From an uncultured Dysgonomonas sp. (lineage in GTDB: Bacteria; Bacteroidota; Bacteroidia; Bacteroidales; Dysgonomonadaceae): 19,438 nucleotides of DNA. This document shows positions 1-8,061 of this stretch, in pieces. The stretch lies in NCBI GenBank assembly GCA_937995835.1, contig CALKIV010000089.1, positions 1 through 19,438 on the forward strand, given 5' to 3'. Numbering within the stretch: the first letter of the stretch is position 1; every line of letters starts with the position of its first letter. Below the pieces are notes generated by a model. It worked only from the letters and a program-made list of their open reading frames with translations. It had not been told where the DNA came from and did not search any database. Both the position numbers and the translations under genes were made by a program.

Positions 1-62
1 ATATAAATGACAGGATACAATATTTTGAACAAAAGAAAAGGGCGTGATCAGTAGGTTAAAAT

Positions 63-105
63 AATGGCTATGAGTTTACTTGTCGATTTGAAACTCATAA
101 CCATT
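63..105 (-). terminator. Probable terminator after the PL10 lyase gene
   Basis: Two 15-nt arms (63-77 and 91-105) are reverse complements except for one C/A mismatch at position 68, and enclose a 13-nt loop. Read on the minus strand, the hairpin lies about 65 nt beyond the PL10 stop codon and is followed by the T-rich stretch TATTTTAA. This fits an intrinsic terminator for the lyase transcript. The U-tract is short and interrupted, so termination may be incomplete. Positions 1-62 show nothing else recognisable. Confidence 0.65.
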
Positions 106-170
106 ATTAAGAAAGGAATTAAGAAAAACCAGATATTACACTCGGAAAAGTTGTAAATCGTTCTTCGAGT

Positions 171-1274
171 TTATTTTCCTTTCACTTCTTTTTCCCATTT
201 CTTATATTTCTTGAAGACAGCAAGTCCATCGTTGTTGTACCATTTGTATCCATTGCGTCTCTCGTGGCTAATGTTAGAGTAGTCAGATAGCTCATAGCGC
301 TTTATGCCATCTCTATCGGAGATGAAAGGACGATTGTCGTCTATGTCATAGAAACGAGCCCAAGTAGGAGGACAGTCGTTGCACGATACAATTCTGCGAT
401 CTTTTTGTCCTTCTTCATTTGTAAATTGCTCAATGGTGATGTTCTCTATTTTTACTTTGTCGAACCATTCTACAGCTGCTTCTACGGCGTCAATAATCTC
501 TTGAGATGGATTCTTCAGCGACATCAATAGCAATACAATATTGTCGGATTCTTGTCCACTGAGTGAGATTAACTCATAGGCACGTGCCTGAGCTGGTTGT
601 AATGTTATGTGATCATATTGAGCACACCAAACCGTCAATTTCCCATTTTGTTTTACTTGAGTTTTCAGTATACAGTCGATTCCTTTGTCGAATGCTGTTT
701 TTAATCGCTCCACTTTATCTTCAGGAACAAAGGAGTAAAGGTCTCTATCTTCATAAATATCTCTGACAAACTTAAGTACATTGACATTAGAATTATCATT
801 GTATTGTATTTGAGTGACATATCCTTTGGTCCTAGGATAACATTGAGGCCATCCTCCATTGTCATATTGTGCCTCCAGAAGGTAGTCTATCCCATCTAAT
901 GCTGCTCTTGCATATCGAGGATCTTTATGTTCACGATAAACTTTTGCTAGAAATTGAATTTCTGTAGTGGTGGCATTATTGTCGATGGTGCCTTCGTCTA
1001 CATCTCCTTTTTGACTGATGACTTTTGCCTTTTCTTCAGCAGTTAGTTCCTTTGCCATGAAGATGTTTTTGGGCCATCCTCCAGTGGTCAGTTGATAAAG
1101 AAGAACATTGTCAGCAATTCGTTTTGCTTCTTCTGTTTTGTAAAAATCATCAGGATTTCCCAAAGCCACTTTCTTCCAGTTGCCATAGTTTTGAGGTTTG
1201 CGGAAGTCGTATTCTTGTGCAAAGGCTAAGGAGCAAAAAAGGAAGCCTAAGCAGCTTAATAGTGTTTTTTTCAT
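171..1274 (-). CDS. Pectate lyase, polysaccharide lyase family 10
   Basis: This enzyme should cleave de-esterified homogalacturonan by beta-elimination, giving 4,5-unsaturated oligogalacturonides. The 367-residue protein has a Sec signal peptide (about residues 1-19, ending AFA) and then one catalytic domain. Family-typical segments visible are GGWPKN (65-70), IDNNATTTE (97-105), GGWPQ (140-144), NDNSNVNV (159-166), WCAQYD (216-221), PAQARAYE (227-234), SLSGQES (237-243) and PTWARFYD (303-310). These match PL10 (Pel-type) lyases and the length is normal for a single-domain member. It is the last gene of the pectin cluster but is separated from the nitroreductase gene by 129 nt containing a hairpin terminator, so it may be separately transcribed or expressed by read-through. 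The Sec signal without a lipobox suggests a periplasmic enzyme. The family call is strong; preferred substrate length is not readable. Confidence 0.93.
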   Translation of the reverse strand: MKKTLLSCLGFLFCSLAFAQEYDFRKPQNYGNWKKVALGNPDDFYKTEEAKRIADNVLLYQLTTGGWPKNIFMAKELTAEEKAKVISQKGDVDEGTIDNNATTTEIQFLAKVYREHKDPRYARAALDGIDYLLEAQYDNGGWPQCYPRTKGYVTQIQYNDNSNVNVLKFVRDIYEDRDLYSFVPEDKVERLKTAFDKGIDCILKTQVKQNGKLTVWCAQYDHITLQPAQARAYELISLSGQESDNIVLLLMSLKNPSQEIIDAVEAAVEWFDKVKIENITIEQFTNEEGQKDRRIVSCNDCPPTWARFYDIDDNRPFISDRDGIKRYELSDYSNISHERRNGYKWYNNDGLAVFKKYKKWEKEVKGK

Positions 1275-1281
1275 TGGAGTA

Positions 1282-1310
1282 TTTTTAAGTAAATTGTTCT
1301 TGAGTAAATT
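1282..1310 (-). repeat. Imperfect 15-nt-period direct repeat in the PL10 leader
   Basis: Two 14-nt copies (1282-1295 and 1297-1310) share 12 of 14 bases, with common core AGTAAATT on the plus strand, and are separated by one base. They sit 8 to 36 nt upstream of the PL10 start codon, between the preceding terminator and the gene. A tandem pair of this kind could be a regulator site or a leader element, but the region is very A/T-rich and chance is possible. Confidence 0.35.
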
Positions 1311-1364
1311 TTAAAAAAGCTTTCTCTTCTCAGGGAAAGTGGAAATAGTTGGGTGAAAGAAAAC

Positions 1365-1389
1365 CTAGCTTCCTAAAAAAGGAAGCTAG
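1365..1389 (-). terminator. Intrinsic terminator between the nitroreductase and PL10 genes
   Basis: Perfect 9-bp arms CTAGCTTCC (1365-1373) and GGAAGCTAG (1381-1389), extendable by a T-A pair, enclose a short A-run. On the minus strand the hairpin begins 14 nt after the nitroreductase stop codon and is followed by GGTTTTCTTTC, a T-rich tail. This should end or attenuate the main pectin operon transcript before the PL10 gene. Confidence 0.8.
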
Positions 1390-1403
1390 ATATCTTAGTA
1401 TTT

Positions 1404-2045
1404 TCATTTGCAATAAATGATCTTGTTAGCGTCTCTAGGTTTGGCATCAGGAGTTTCTGCCTTATAGCCTATCGCTATTCCAAAAACCACTTCATGAGTC
1501 TCAGGCATTTTAATTTCTTCTAAAAAATGCTTAGACTCAGGATCGTTTAAGATTCCAGCCATATTGCCTACCACGCAAGTTCCAATGTTCATTGATTCGG
1601 CACTTAGTAGAATATTTTGAGCTAACAGACCACAGTCTACAGGACTGTAAGCATTGCTTTTATCTTTCGCCACGATGATCAATGTCGGTGAGCCATGATA
1701 AACACTAAAGCCGGGCTCTTGTGCTCTTGATGCACTTCCTTGTAGCTCTTTGCCTTTTGCTTTATCTACAAAGCTTTGGTTTATGCGAGCTAAGAGATCA
1801 GCATTTTGTATCACTCTGACTTCCCACGATTGCTTATTCAAAGCACTTGGAGCATTGATGGCACATTGCAAGATGGTGTCTAGTTGCTCCTGTTTGATTT
1901 GCTCAGTTTGATAAGCACGTACGCTTCGTCTGTCCATTATGGTTTTTACAACCTGATTTTCTTGCTTCATTTCCTTTGTTTCATTTTTGCTTGTGCACGA
2001 GAATAATAATACCGAGCCAAGTAAGATTAAAAAAGTCTTTTTCAT
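1404..2045 (-). CDS. Lipoprotein nitroreductase-family flavoprotein
   Basis: This is a nitroreductase-fold protein expected to bind FMN and use NAD(P)H to reduce an unknown substrate. It has 213 residues. A lipoprotein signal (lipobox FSC, Cys17) is followed by a short charged linker and the domain, which begins with the FMN-contact motif RRSVR (39-43), then APSALNKQSW (65-74), a helix ending in GTCVVG (155-160) and the closing GIAIGYK (189-195). The motif order and length fit a single-domain nitroreductase. An exported lipoprotein form is odd, because NAD(P)H is cytoplasmic and most family members are cytosolic. Its ATG lies one base after the stop codon of the esterase gene, implying co-translation with the pectin operon, yet no nitroreductase step is known to me in pectin breakdown. 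The family is clear, the role unknown. Confidence 0.88.
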   Translation of the reverse strand: MKKTFLILLGSVLLFSCTSKNETKEMKQENQVVKTIMDRRSVRAYQTEQIKQEQLDTILQCAINAPSALNKQSWEVRVIQNADLLARINQSFVDKAKGKELQGSASRAQEPGFSVYHGSPTLIIVAKDKSNAYSPVDCGLLAQNILLSAESMNIGTCVVGNMAGILNDPESKHFLEEIKMPETHEVVFGIAIGYKAETPDAKPRDANKIIYCK

Positions 2046-2046
2046 T

Positions 2047-3054
2047 TTAATTTGATTTTACTCTTTCCCCTTTAAATTGTTTATTCATAAAACTGATCAT
2101 ATAACTTACCGTTTGATCGAACCACGGATGAAATAGCCAAAACGGATGAGGGGTATCATCTATTGTTTCTACTTCAGAATATATACCATGTTCTACAAAT
2201 TTAGCAATCATTTCATCACGACCATCATGAAAACGAGGAATAGAGCTGTTGATAAAACAAGTAGGAGCAGACAGAGCAGTTACCTGAAAGAGAGGGGAAG
2301 CTGCTATCCAAACATTTTTTTGCTCGGTATAGCTTGCTCCGATCCAACGATAGAGAGCAGGAGTTTTCCCTTTTGCCAAATCGACATTCACTCTTTCTAT
2401 ATTTTCAAGAACAGTGAAGTCTAAAGAACCATCGATATTGATTACAGCATGAATATGGCTCGAATAGTTTTGATATTCACCATGCCCCTCATAGGCAGGT
2501 TGCCCATTCGTGTTACCAATGAGTGAGGCTAATTGTCCTCCTGCAGAGTTGCCACTCATGGCAATGCAAGTGGTGTCTATCCCATATTTATCAGCATTAG
2601 CCCTTAACCATCTAACGGCTGTCTTTAGATCATGTACAGCAGCAGGATATTGTGCCTCGGGCGACAATCTGTATTCCACAGGAATAGTTACATATCCCTC
2701 TTGAGCTATTTTTAGCGCAATGGGTTTCTCCATCGATGGATCTCCGGAAGCCCAGCCTCCACCGTGAACCATGAGCAATGCAGGATGTCTTTTGTCGTCA
2801 TTGGGTCTGTAGATATTCACTTTTAAGCTTCTGCCCATGTAGGGTGAAGAGTAAATAATGCCTTCCATTTCCTTGACCATGCTGTTGGGCTCAGCCTCTG
2901 CAATTTTGATATATGGTCTACCCTTTATTTCTTTCAGATATGTGTCTTTGACGTTGAACGAAGTATCTTTGAGTATTCCATCTATGTTTACAATGGTTTG
3001 AGCTTGCAAGCAGATGCTAGAAAATAACGCAATGGCGACAAAAAACGTCCTCAT
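2047..3054 (-). CDS. Exported alpha/beta-hydrolase carbohydrate esterase (HSL-like fold)
   Basis: This is a serine esterase of the alpha/beta-hydrolase superfamily, likely removing acetyl or other acyl groups from pectic sugars. It is 335 residues with a Sec signal peptide (about 1-19, ending LQAQ). The oxyanion motif HGGGW is at 97-101 and the nucleophile elbow GNSAG at 168-172 (Ser170). Asp277 or Asp280 in the HDGRD segment and His303 in the TPHPFW segment are the best candidates for the rest of the triad. This arrangement resembles the hormone-sensitive-lipase/acetyl-xylan esterase type found in many Bacteroidetes carbohydrate loci. It sits 10 nt after the GH43 gene and one base before the nitroreductase gene. 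The substrate (acetylated galacturonan, rhamnogalacturonan, arabinan or a feruloyl ester) cannot be decided from sequence alone. Confidence 0.88.
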   Translation of the reverse strand: MRTFFVAIALFSSICLQAQTIVNIDGILKDTSFNVKDTYLKEIKGRPYIKIAEAEPNSMVKEMEGIIYSSPYMGRSLKVNIYRPNDDKRHPALLMVHGGGWASGDPSMEKPIALKIAQEGYVTIPVEYRLSPEAQYPAAVHDLKTAVRWLRANADKYGIDTTCIAMSGNSAGGQLASLIGNTNGQPAYEGHGEYQNYSSHIHAVINIDGSLDFTVLENIERVNVDLAKGKTPALYRWIGASYTEQKNVWIAASPLFQVTALSAPTCFINSSIPRFHDGRDEMIAKFVEHGIYSEVETIDDTPHPFWLFHPWFDQTVSYMISFMNKQFKGERVKSN

Positions 3055-3064
3055 TTCAGTCTTC

Positions 3065-4699
3065 TTATTTTGTTAGTCTGAACCAGTCAATATCTGCACG
3101 TCCACCGTCGTTCCCTGCAACTGGGCGCAAACAGAACGTCCCTACTTTAGTCCCTATCCATTGCCCCTCTCTGGCTTGGAAGGTTGTTCCTAGCTTAGTA
3201 AACTTTTTGCCATCGGTGCTATAAGAAAAGTCGCACTGCGCTTTGTCGTTTACTTTCACTTGCAAGTAGATCGTTGCATCTGTCACAGTAGCTTCACCGG
3301 TGATCACTTCAGATTTTCCTCTGTCAGCATCTTTGCACGCTACTTGTTGAAGTTTATAGCCCTCTTTATCTTTGATGAAATAGATTGCACCATAATCGCG
3401 CCCCATCATCACTAGTCCTGTCTTTTCTCCGTCAAAGCGTTTGTCAGGAACAAGCGTTAGTTTCATGGTAGCAGTGAAGTTAGGAGCCGGTGATTTTTGT
3501 AATAAAAGGTTTGGCACATCCCATAGACTCACCATCTTTTCTGGTTGAGGAACAGAGTAAAGCGTCAAGTAACCTTTTTCTTGATTGGTGAAAGCCCACC
3601 AGTCCATTGGGTTTGCGTGCCATTGCCATTGCAGACCAAGTTTGTTAGTGTTGAATTCATCACTTTCAGCAGGCGTTGACTTAGGATATACTTTGCCTAC
3701 ATTAGGTTTTCTGTACGTATCCACAGGGTTACCACAGCCATCACCGTCTTTGTCCACTCCAATCACAGGCCATCCATTGTTTTGCCATTCCATAGGTTGC
3801 AAGTGTGTCAAGCGACCAAAAGCACCCACATCTTGGAAGTGTATAAACCAGTCTTCGCCCGTAGGAGTATCTACCCATGCTCCTTGGTGAGGTCCGTTTG
3901 TTTTGGCATCGCCTTGATCCATCACTACCTTACGCTCGTATGGACCAAATACATCCTTAGACCTTAGAACCAATTGCCAGCCTGTGGCAACCCCTCCGGC
4001 AGGAGCAAAAATGTAGTAGTAACCATCTTTTTTATGAAATTTAGGACCTTCTACCGTAGGGTCAAGATCGTGCCCTTCGTAGATGATTTGAGAATTTCCA
4101 ATTGCTTTCTTGCCATCAGGAGTCATTCTGGTCATAGCCAAAACACTTTTGATGCCGGCACGGCTTCCCGCATAGGCATGCACTAGGTAGGCATTGCCAT
4201 CGTCGTCAAACAAAGGACAAGAGTCTATCAATCCTTGACCTTCTTTCACTAGTACTAGAGGCTCCCACTCACCAGCAGGATCTTTAGTTTTAGTCATAAA
4301 GATACCAAGGTCAGGGTCTCCATAGTAGATATAAAATTCGCCATTATGGTAACGGATTGCCGGAGCCCAAACGCTTCCTCCATGATTCACTCCCTCAGGC
4401 TTGAAAGAGGCATAGTCTGGCATTCTATCAATGGCATGACCAATAAGCGTCCAGTTGACCAAATCTTTTGAATGCAAGATTGGTAACCCCGGGATGGAGT
4501 TGAAGCTAGAGGCAGTCATATAGTAATCATCTCCTACACGACACACGTCAGGGTCAGAATAGTCGGCATAGAGGATAGGATTCTTATATTTTCCATTCCC
4601 CAGATCGGCTACCCATGTTTTGGATACGTCATTCTGGGCAAATATGGGTAAGCAAATTGCACAAGCAATGAGGATAAAAAGTGTTTTTAGAATTCTCAT
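3065..4699 (-). CDS. Glycoside hydrolase family 43 (arabinofuranosidase/xylosidase type) with C-terminal beta-sandwich
   Basis: This is a five-bladed propeller GH43 enzyme, probably removing alpha-L-arabinofuranosyl or beta-xylosyl side groups. The 544-residue protein has a Sec signal (about 1-21, ending FAQ). The catalytic base is placed at Asp49 in the YSDPDV segment, the pKa-modulating Asp at about 159 in LIDSCP, and the proton donor at Glu217 in TVEGPKF. DDYYMTASSF after the base is typical of the family. From about residue 345 (SDEFNTN) to the end lies a second domain resembling the concanavalin-like C-terminal module common in GH43 xylosidase/arabinofuranosidase proteins. The gene is 9 nt after CE12 and 10 nt before the esterase gene. 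In a pectin locus it most likely trims arabinan or arabinogalactan side chains of rhamnogalacturonan I, but this is inference; the subfamily is not assigned. Confidence 0.92.
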   Translation of the reverse strand: MRILKTLFILIACAICLPIFAQNDVSKTWVADLGNGKYKNPILYADYSDPDVCRVGDDYYMTASSFNSIPGLPILHSKDLVNWTLIGHAIDRMPDYASFKPEGVNHGGSVWAPAIRYHNGEFYIYYGDPDLGIFMTKTKDPAGEWEPLVLVKEGQGLIDSCPLFDDDGNAYLVHAYAGSRAGIKSVLAMTRMTPDGKKAIGNSQIIYEGHDLDPTVEGPKFHKKDGYYYIFAPAGGVATGWQLVLRSKDVFGPYERKVVMDQGDAKTNGPHQGAWVDTPTGEDWFIHFQDVGAFGRLTHLQPMEWQNNGWPVIGVDKDGDGCGNPVDTYRKPNVGKVYPKSTPAESDEFNTNKLGLQWQWHANPMDWWAFTNQEKGYLTLYSVPQPEKMVSLWDVPNLLLQKSPAPNFTATMKLTLVPDKRFDGEKTGLVMMGRDYGAIYFIKDKEGYKLQQVACKDADRGKSEVITGEATVTDATIYLQVKVNDKAQCDFSYSTDGKKFTKLGTTFQAREGQWIGTKVGTFCLRPVAGNDGGRADIDWFRLTK

Positions 4700-4708
4700 A
4701 ATGTTTTT

Positions 4709-5497
4709 TTATTTTAATTCTTTTATTAATGTTGTTATATTTTCTTCTTTCAGACCTTCGATGAAGAGTGAGTCCATTAGTAACGCTCCTTTTTCTCTAA
4801 AGTGAGTGTTGTCTGTTTTTCCTTCGGGGAATATTGGTGTCTCTCCGGGTTGAACATGTAAGAAGAGATCAGTTGATTTGTCAGGACCTAATTCGACCAA
4901 TAGCTTTTTACTTTTTTCGTACATGTCTATCATTGGAATGCCTTTTTGGGCTGCTACTTGTCTTGCCAAGTCAAGGTATTCTCCATGAGAATCTTGAAAA
5001 GCTCCCTCTTTGTCGAATCTACGCCTGACCACAGAGGTGCAGATAATTGGATTGGCTCCTTTGGCTAAAACATCATCTACAAAGCGAGATAGATTTTTTG
5101 TATAATCAGCAGGCGGTGTATAGCGATCTGGTCTATCTTCGGCTTGATCATTATGTCCGAATTGGATGATAACATAGTCATTGGCAACAATGTTGTTAGC
5201 GATGGAATCCCATAGTCCTTCATGGATAAATGTGCGAGAACTACGTCCATTTCTGGCATAATTTTTAATTATCACATTTTCTGTAAAAAAATGAGGTAGT
5301 AACTGTCCCCAGCCTCTCTCTGGAAATGGGGCATCAATGCTATCATTGCTAATGCTGTCAACAACAAGTTTGCTGTATGGCTTGTCGGCCATTGTGGAAT
5401 CTCCTGCCATATAAATATGAATTGGTTGTTGCTTTTGACAACCATAGAATAGGATAATTCCAAGAATGAGTGATAGCCAGTAGGTATATTTTCTCAT
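4709..5497 (-). CDS. Rhamnogalacturonan acetylesterase-like SGNH hydrolase (CE12), lipoprotein
   Basis: This SGNH-fold esterase should remove acetyl groups from the galacturonate residues of rhamnogalacturonan. I chose the ATG at 5497 because it gives a clean lipoprotein signal (MRKYTYW... ending in lipobox FYGC, Cys20); an in-frame ATG at 5533 adds twelve polar residues and would overlap the upstream GH28 gene by 29 nt. From the chosen start, block I is GDST with Ser34, followed by the family's RGWGQ, the Gly/Asn region around NYARNGRSSRTF, GHND, and the final DNTHF block with the catalytic Asp/His. The length (262 residues) is normal for CE12. The start is 7 nt after the GH28 stop codon, consistent with one operon. 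The lipobox Cys is followed by QKQQ rather than an acidic run, so periplasmic anchoring is favoured. Confidence 0.92.
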   Translation of the reverse strand: MRKYTYWLSLILGIILFYGCQKQQPIHIYMAGDSTMADKPYSKLVVDSISNDSIDAPFPERGWGQLLPHFFTENVIIKNYARNGRSSRTFIHEGLWDSIANNIVANDYVIIQFGHNDQAEDRPDRYTPPADYTKNLSRFVDDVLAKGANPIICTSVVRRRFDKEGAFQDSHGEYLDLARQVAAQKGIPMIDMYEKSKKLLVELGPDKSTDLFLHVQPGETPIFPEGKTDNTHFREKGALLMDSLFIEGLKEENITTLIKELK

Positions 5498-5504
5498 GAA
5501 GTTT

Positions 5505-7052
5505 TTACTTTTTGATGTGAGGCTCTTTTGCATTATTCATAAAATTGTTTCCCCATACGATTTCACTGCCTTTTGACTGAAGAAAAATATCTGTGGCTAC
5601 AATAGGGAAACAATTATTTACAAATGCATTTTTAGTGTTTTCTATTTCTACCACTGCCTGTCCGGCTATTGGCTGTTTAGATCTCACATTGTTGAGCACG
5701 ATATCTTGACACTCATCGAAGGAGAAAGACGCTCCTTTTTCGACAGCAAAATCTACATTGTGAAACTGAATATTTTTAGCCGTTTTGGCAGAAAATCCCT
5801 CTGCACCAACTAAATTGATGTTGCTGAAAGAAATTTCTTCGATGGGCATTTCTTCTATCCCTGTGATGTAACCGATCTTGTTGATATTGCTCCCTGTTAC
5901 ATTGCTGATGTGAATATTTCTGAATACAGGTGTGCGGTCGGTTATTGGTTCAGGTTTAGAAGTTTTGTCATAGAATAGGTCGAAGATGAAAGCATTGCGT
6001 TGAATATTGTTCATGATGATATTATTCACTCTGATCTCTTCCACAATTCCTCCACGACCTCTGGATGCTTTTAGACGGATGCCTGCATCTGTGCCATCAA
6101 ACACGCAATTAGAGATAGTGATCTTTTTTGCTCCTCCTGACATCTCGCTTCCTATAACTACTCCACCGTGTCCTGAAAGCATAACGCAGTTGGTTATCGT
6201 GATGTTTTCGCAAGGTCTACCATATCGGCGACCATCTGCATCGCGCCCCGATTTGATGGTGATACAGTCATCGCCAACGCTGATAAAGCAATCGGAGATT
6301 CTTACGTTTTTGCACGATGAGGGATTGATTCCATCGGTGTTTGGTCCTTTAGGATCTTTCGACGGATTGTTGACCGTAACACCATGCACCACAACATTGT
6401 TGCATCCCACCGGATTGATTGTCCAAAATGGAGAATTGGTTACAGTAATGCCTTCTATCAAGATGTTGTCGCATTCCAAAAATTGAATTAGGGGAGGACG
6501 AAAAAAACATCTGTCAATTGTCTTATTGTAGTATTCAGAAACTACTACATCTTTATTTTGGGCGCGCCACATGTCCTGATATTTTGCTATTGCCTTCATT
6601 CTGTCTTCCTCGTTTTGGGTGGGGGTAGGTTTATAGGCGTTCCACCAAGCAGAACCTTGACCATCAATTTTTCCACGTCCAACGATGGAGATGTTTTCTG
6701 CCCCTCTAGCATAAATCAGAGGAGAAAAAGAATTCATAAAAGTACCTTCCCATCTGAAGTATACGAAAGGTAGATAATCTTCGAATTTATCGGAGAAAAG
6801 GAGGGTTGCTCCAGCCTCAATATGCAAAGTTACATTACTTTTCATATGTATGGCTGCAGTGAGATAAGTGCCTGAAGGGAAGTATAAAGTGCCTCCACCC
6901 TCAGCATTCGCTTTGTCAATGGTCTGATTGATCAGCTCTGTGTTCTTTGTTTTGCCTGTAAGGTCAGCTCCCAATTGCTTCATGTTATAAGTTTCTGCAC
7001 TAAGGGAGAAAACGAGCAGGGTAGCGATAATAGTTGAAAAAATCTTTTTCAT
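5505..7052 (-). CDS. Polygalacturonase, glycoside hydrolase family 28 (paralogue A)
   Basis: This inverting parallel-beta-helix hydrolase cleaves alpha-1,4-galacturonosyl bonds. The ATG at 7052 is preferred over one at 7118 because it begins a good Sec signal peptide (MKKIFSTII... ending SLSA, about residues 1-18) and lies 10 nt after the CE8 stop codon; the longer form would overlap CE8. Counting from it (515 residues), the four GH28 motifs are intact: NTDG (Asp230), VGDD (Asp251, Asp252), GHGG (His285) and RLK (Arg316, Lys318). The N-terminal LGADLTGKTKNT with GGGTLYFPSGTY is typical of bacterial, often exo-acting, members. It is paralogous to the GH28 at the head of the operon, sharing SGHGG/GSEMSGG-type segments. 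Endo or exo action and preference for plain galacturonan or rhamnogalacturonan cannot be settled here. Confidence 0.94.
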   Translation of the reverse strand: MKKIFSTIIATLLVFSLSAETYNMKQLGADLTGKTKNTELINQTIDKANAEGGGTLYFPSGTYLTAAIHMKSNVTLHIEAGATLLFSDKFEDYLPFVYFRWEGTFMNSFSPLIYARGAENISIVGRGKIDGQGSAWWNAYKPTPTQNEEDRMKAIAKYQDMWRAQNKDVVVSEYYNKTIDRCFFRPPLIQFLECDNILIEGITVTNSPFWTINPVGCNNVVVHGVTVNNPSKDPKGPNTDGINPSSCKNVRISDCFISVGDDCITIKSGRDADGRRYGRPCENITITNCVMLSGHGGVVIGSEMSGGAKKITISNCVFDGTDAGIRLKASRGRGGIVEEIRVNNIIMNNIQRNAFIFDLFYDKTSKPEPITDRTPVFRNIHISNVTGSNINKIGYITGIEEMPIEEISFSNINLVGAEGFSAKTAKNIQFHNVDFAVEKGASFSFDECQDIVLNNVRSKQPIAGQAVVEIENTKNAFVNNCFPIVATDIFLQSKGSEIVWGNNFMNNAKEPHIKK

Positions 7053-7062
7053 ATTTCTAAAA

Positions 7063-8052
7063 TTATTTAGCTTGAGCTGTTTTTTTATACTCAACTGTGA
7101 GAGGATTCCAATTGTCACATCCTCTCATTACATTTTCCAAAGTGTATTTTTGAGCCTCTTTCTTTGTCAAGATTTTAGCCCAAGGCACACGAGCAGAAGT
7201 GTTAGCCCCTTTGCCGGTATTGTTATATTCCATATAGCGGGCTGTGGCTTCGTTTTCAGTCTTGCCCCAATTGTGCCATCCTTGTGGTTGTATGCCTTCT
7301 GGCAGTTCGGTATTCATGAATAAAGTCATGGCATAGGCTCGCCAAGGGCGTCCAAAGAACATCTTTACTTTCTCGTCAGCAGTGGTCACTTTGCAATTGT
7401 TGAAGATGTAGCCAAATTCTACATTTTCAGGAGTGCTGGCTGCTGTGATATAAGAACTCTTCTTGCAATGAATGATGCAATTCTCGAACCAACTGGTAGA
7501 TGGACCGAAAATAAAATCAGTGGTCCCTTCAATATAACAGTCCACAAAATAGTGTCGCTGGGTATCCCTACCAGTATAGATAGTATCTTGATTTCCCAAG
7601 ATTCTACAATTCTTTACAATGATGCGATCTCCTTCCAAATGTAGAGAAACTGCTTGTCCAAGAGGGAGCGAAGAGTTTTCGATCGTCAGATTTTCGAGTG
7701 TAATATCGTTTCCTCTGATCAAGAAGGTGTAAGTCTTGAAAGTACCCATCTTATTGATGTTGGCATGATCATCGTAGGTTATGATGGTCTTTTCTTTATC
7801 TTCGCCAATGAGTCTCACATTGCAAACATGGGTATGAGAAACCAGTTTCTCTTTATATACCCCATTTCGGACGAATATGGTCATTGTGCCAGCAGGGTCG
7901 AATGCACGCACCGAATCCAGAGCTTGCTGTATAGTTCGGAAGTGTCCTCGTCCATTTCTGTCTACGACAATGTCATGTTTGATTTCTTCTGCGACCAAGA
8001 AAGAAGAAAAGAGAAGAAGAACGATCAGTAAACTTGATTTTAATAAATTCAT
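7063..8052 (-). CDS. Pectin methylesterase (carbohydrate esterase family 8)
   Basis: It hydrolyses methyl esters of galacturonate in homogalacturonan, making the chain accessible to the GH28 hydrolases and the PL10 lyase. The 329-residue protein carries a Sec signal peptide (about residues 1-21) and a right-handed beta-helix domain. Active-site segments visible are GQAV (132-135), GNQDT (Gln155 and the acid/base Asp156), TTDFIFG with nucleophile Asp179, and GRPWR with Arg235 and Trp237. All key residues are present, so the enzyme should be active. It has no extra N-terminal pro-domain, as usual for bacterial CE8. It lies between the GH105 gene (9 nt) and the second GH28 gene (10 nt). Confidence 0.96.
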   Translation of the reverse strand: MNLLKSSLLIVLLLFSSFLVAEEIKHDIVVDRNGRGHFRTIQQALDSVRAFDPAGTMTIFVRNGVYKEKLVSHTHVCNVRLIGEDKEKTIITYDDHANINKMGTFKTYTFLIRGNDITLENLTIENSSLPLGQAVSLHLEGDRIIVKNCRILGNQDTIYTGRDTQRHYFVDCYIEGTTDFIFGPSTSWFENCIIHCKKSSYITAASTPENVEFGYIFNNCKVTTADEKVKMFFGRPWRAYAMTLFMNTELPEGIQPQGWHNWGKTENEATARYMEYNNTGKGANTSARVPWAKILTKKEAQKYTLENVMRGCDNWNPLTVEYKKTAQAK

Positions 8053-8061
8053 GATTATCTT

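Noticed and set aside
5498..5533. Upstream ATG extending the CE12 protein by 12 residues
   Set aside because: It would overlap the GH28 stop region and put polar residues before the lipoprotein signal; the ATG at 5497 gives a proper lipobox position.
6007..6486. 159-codon open frame on the plus strand inside GH28 paralogue A
   Set aside because: It is antisense to a gene with all GH28 motifs, shows no recognisable domain or start signal, and is explained as a shadow of the coding strand.
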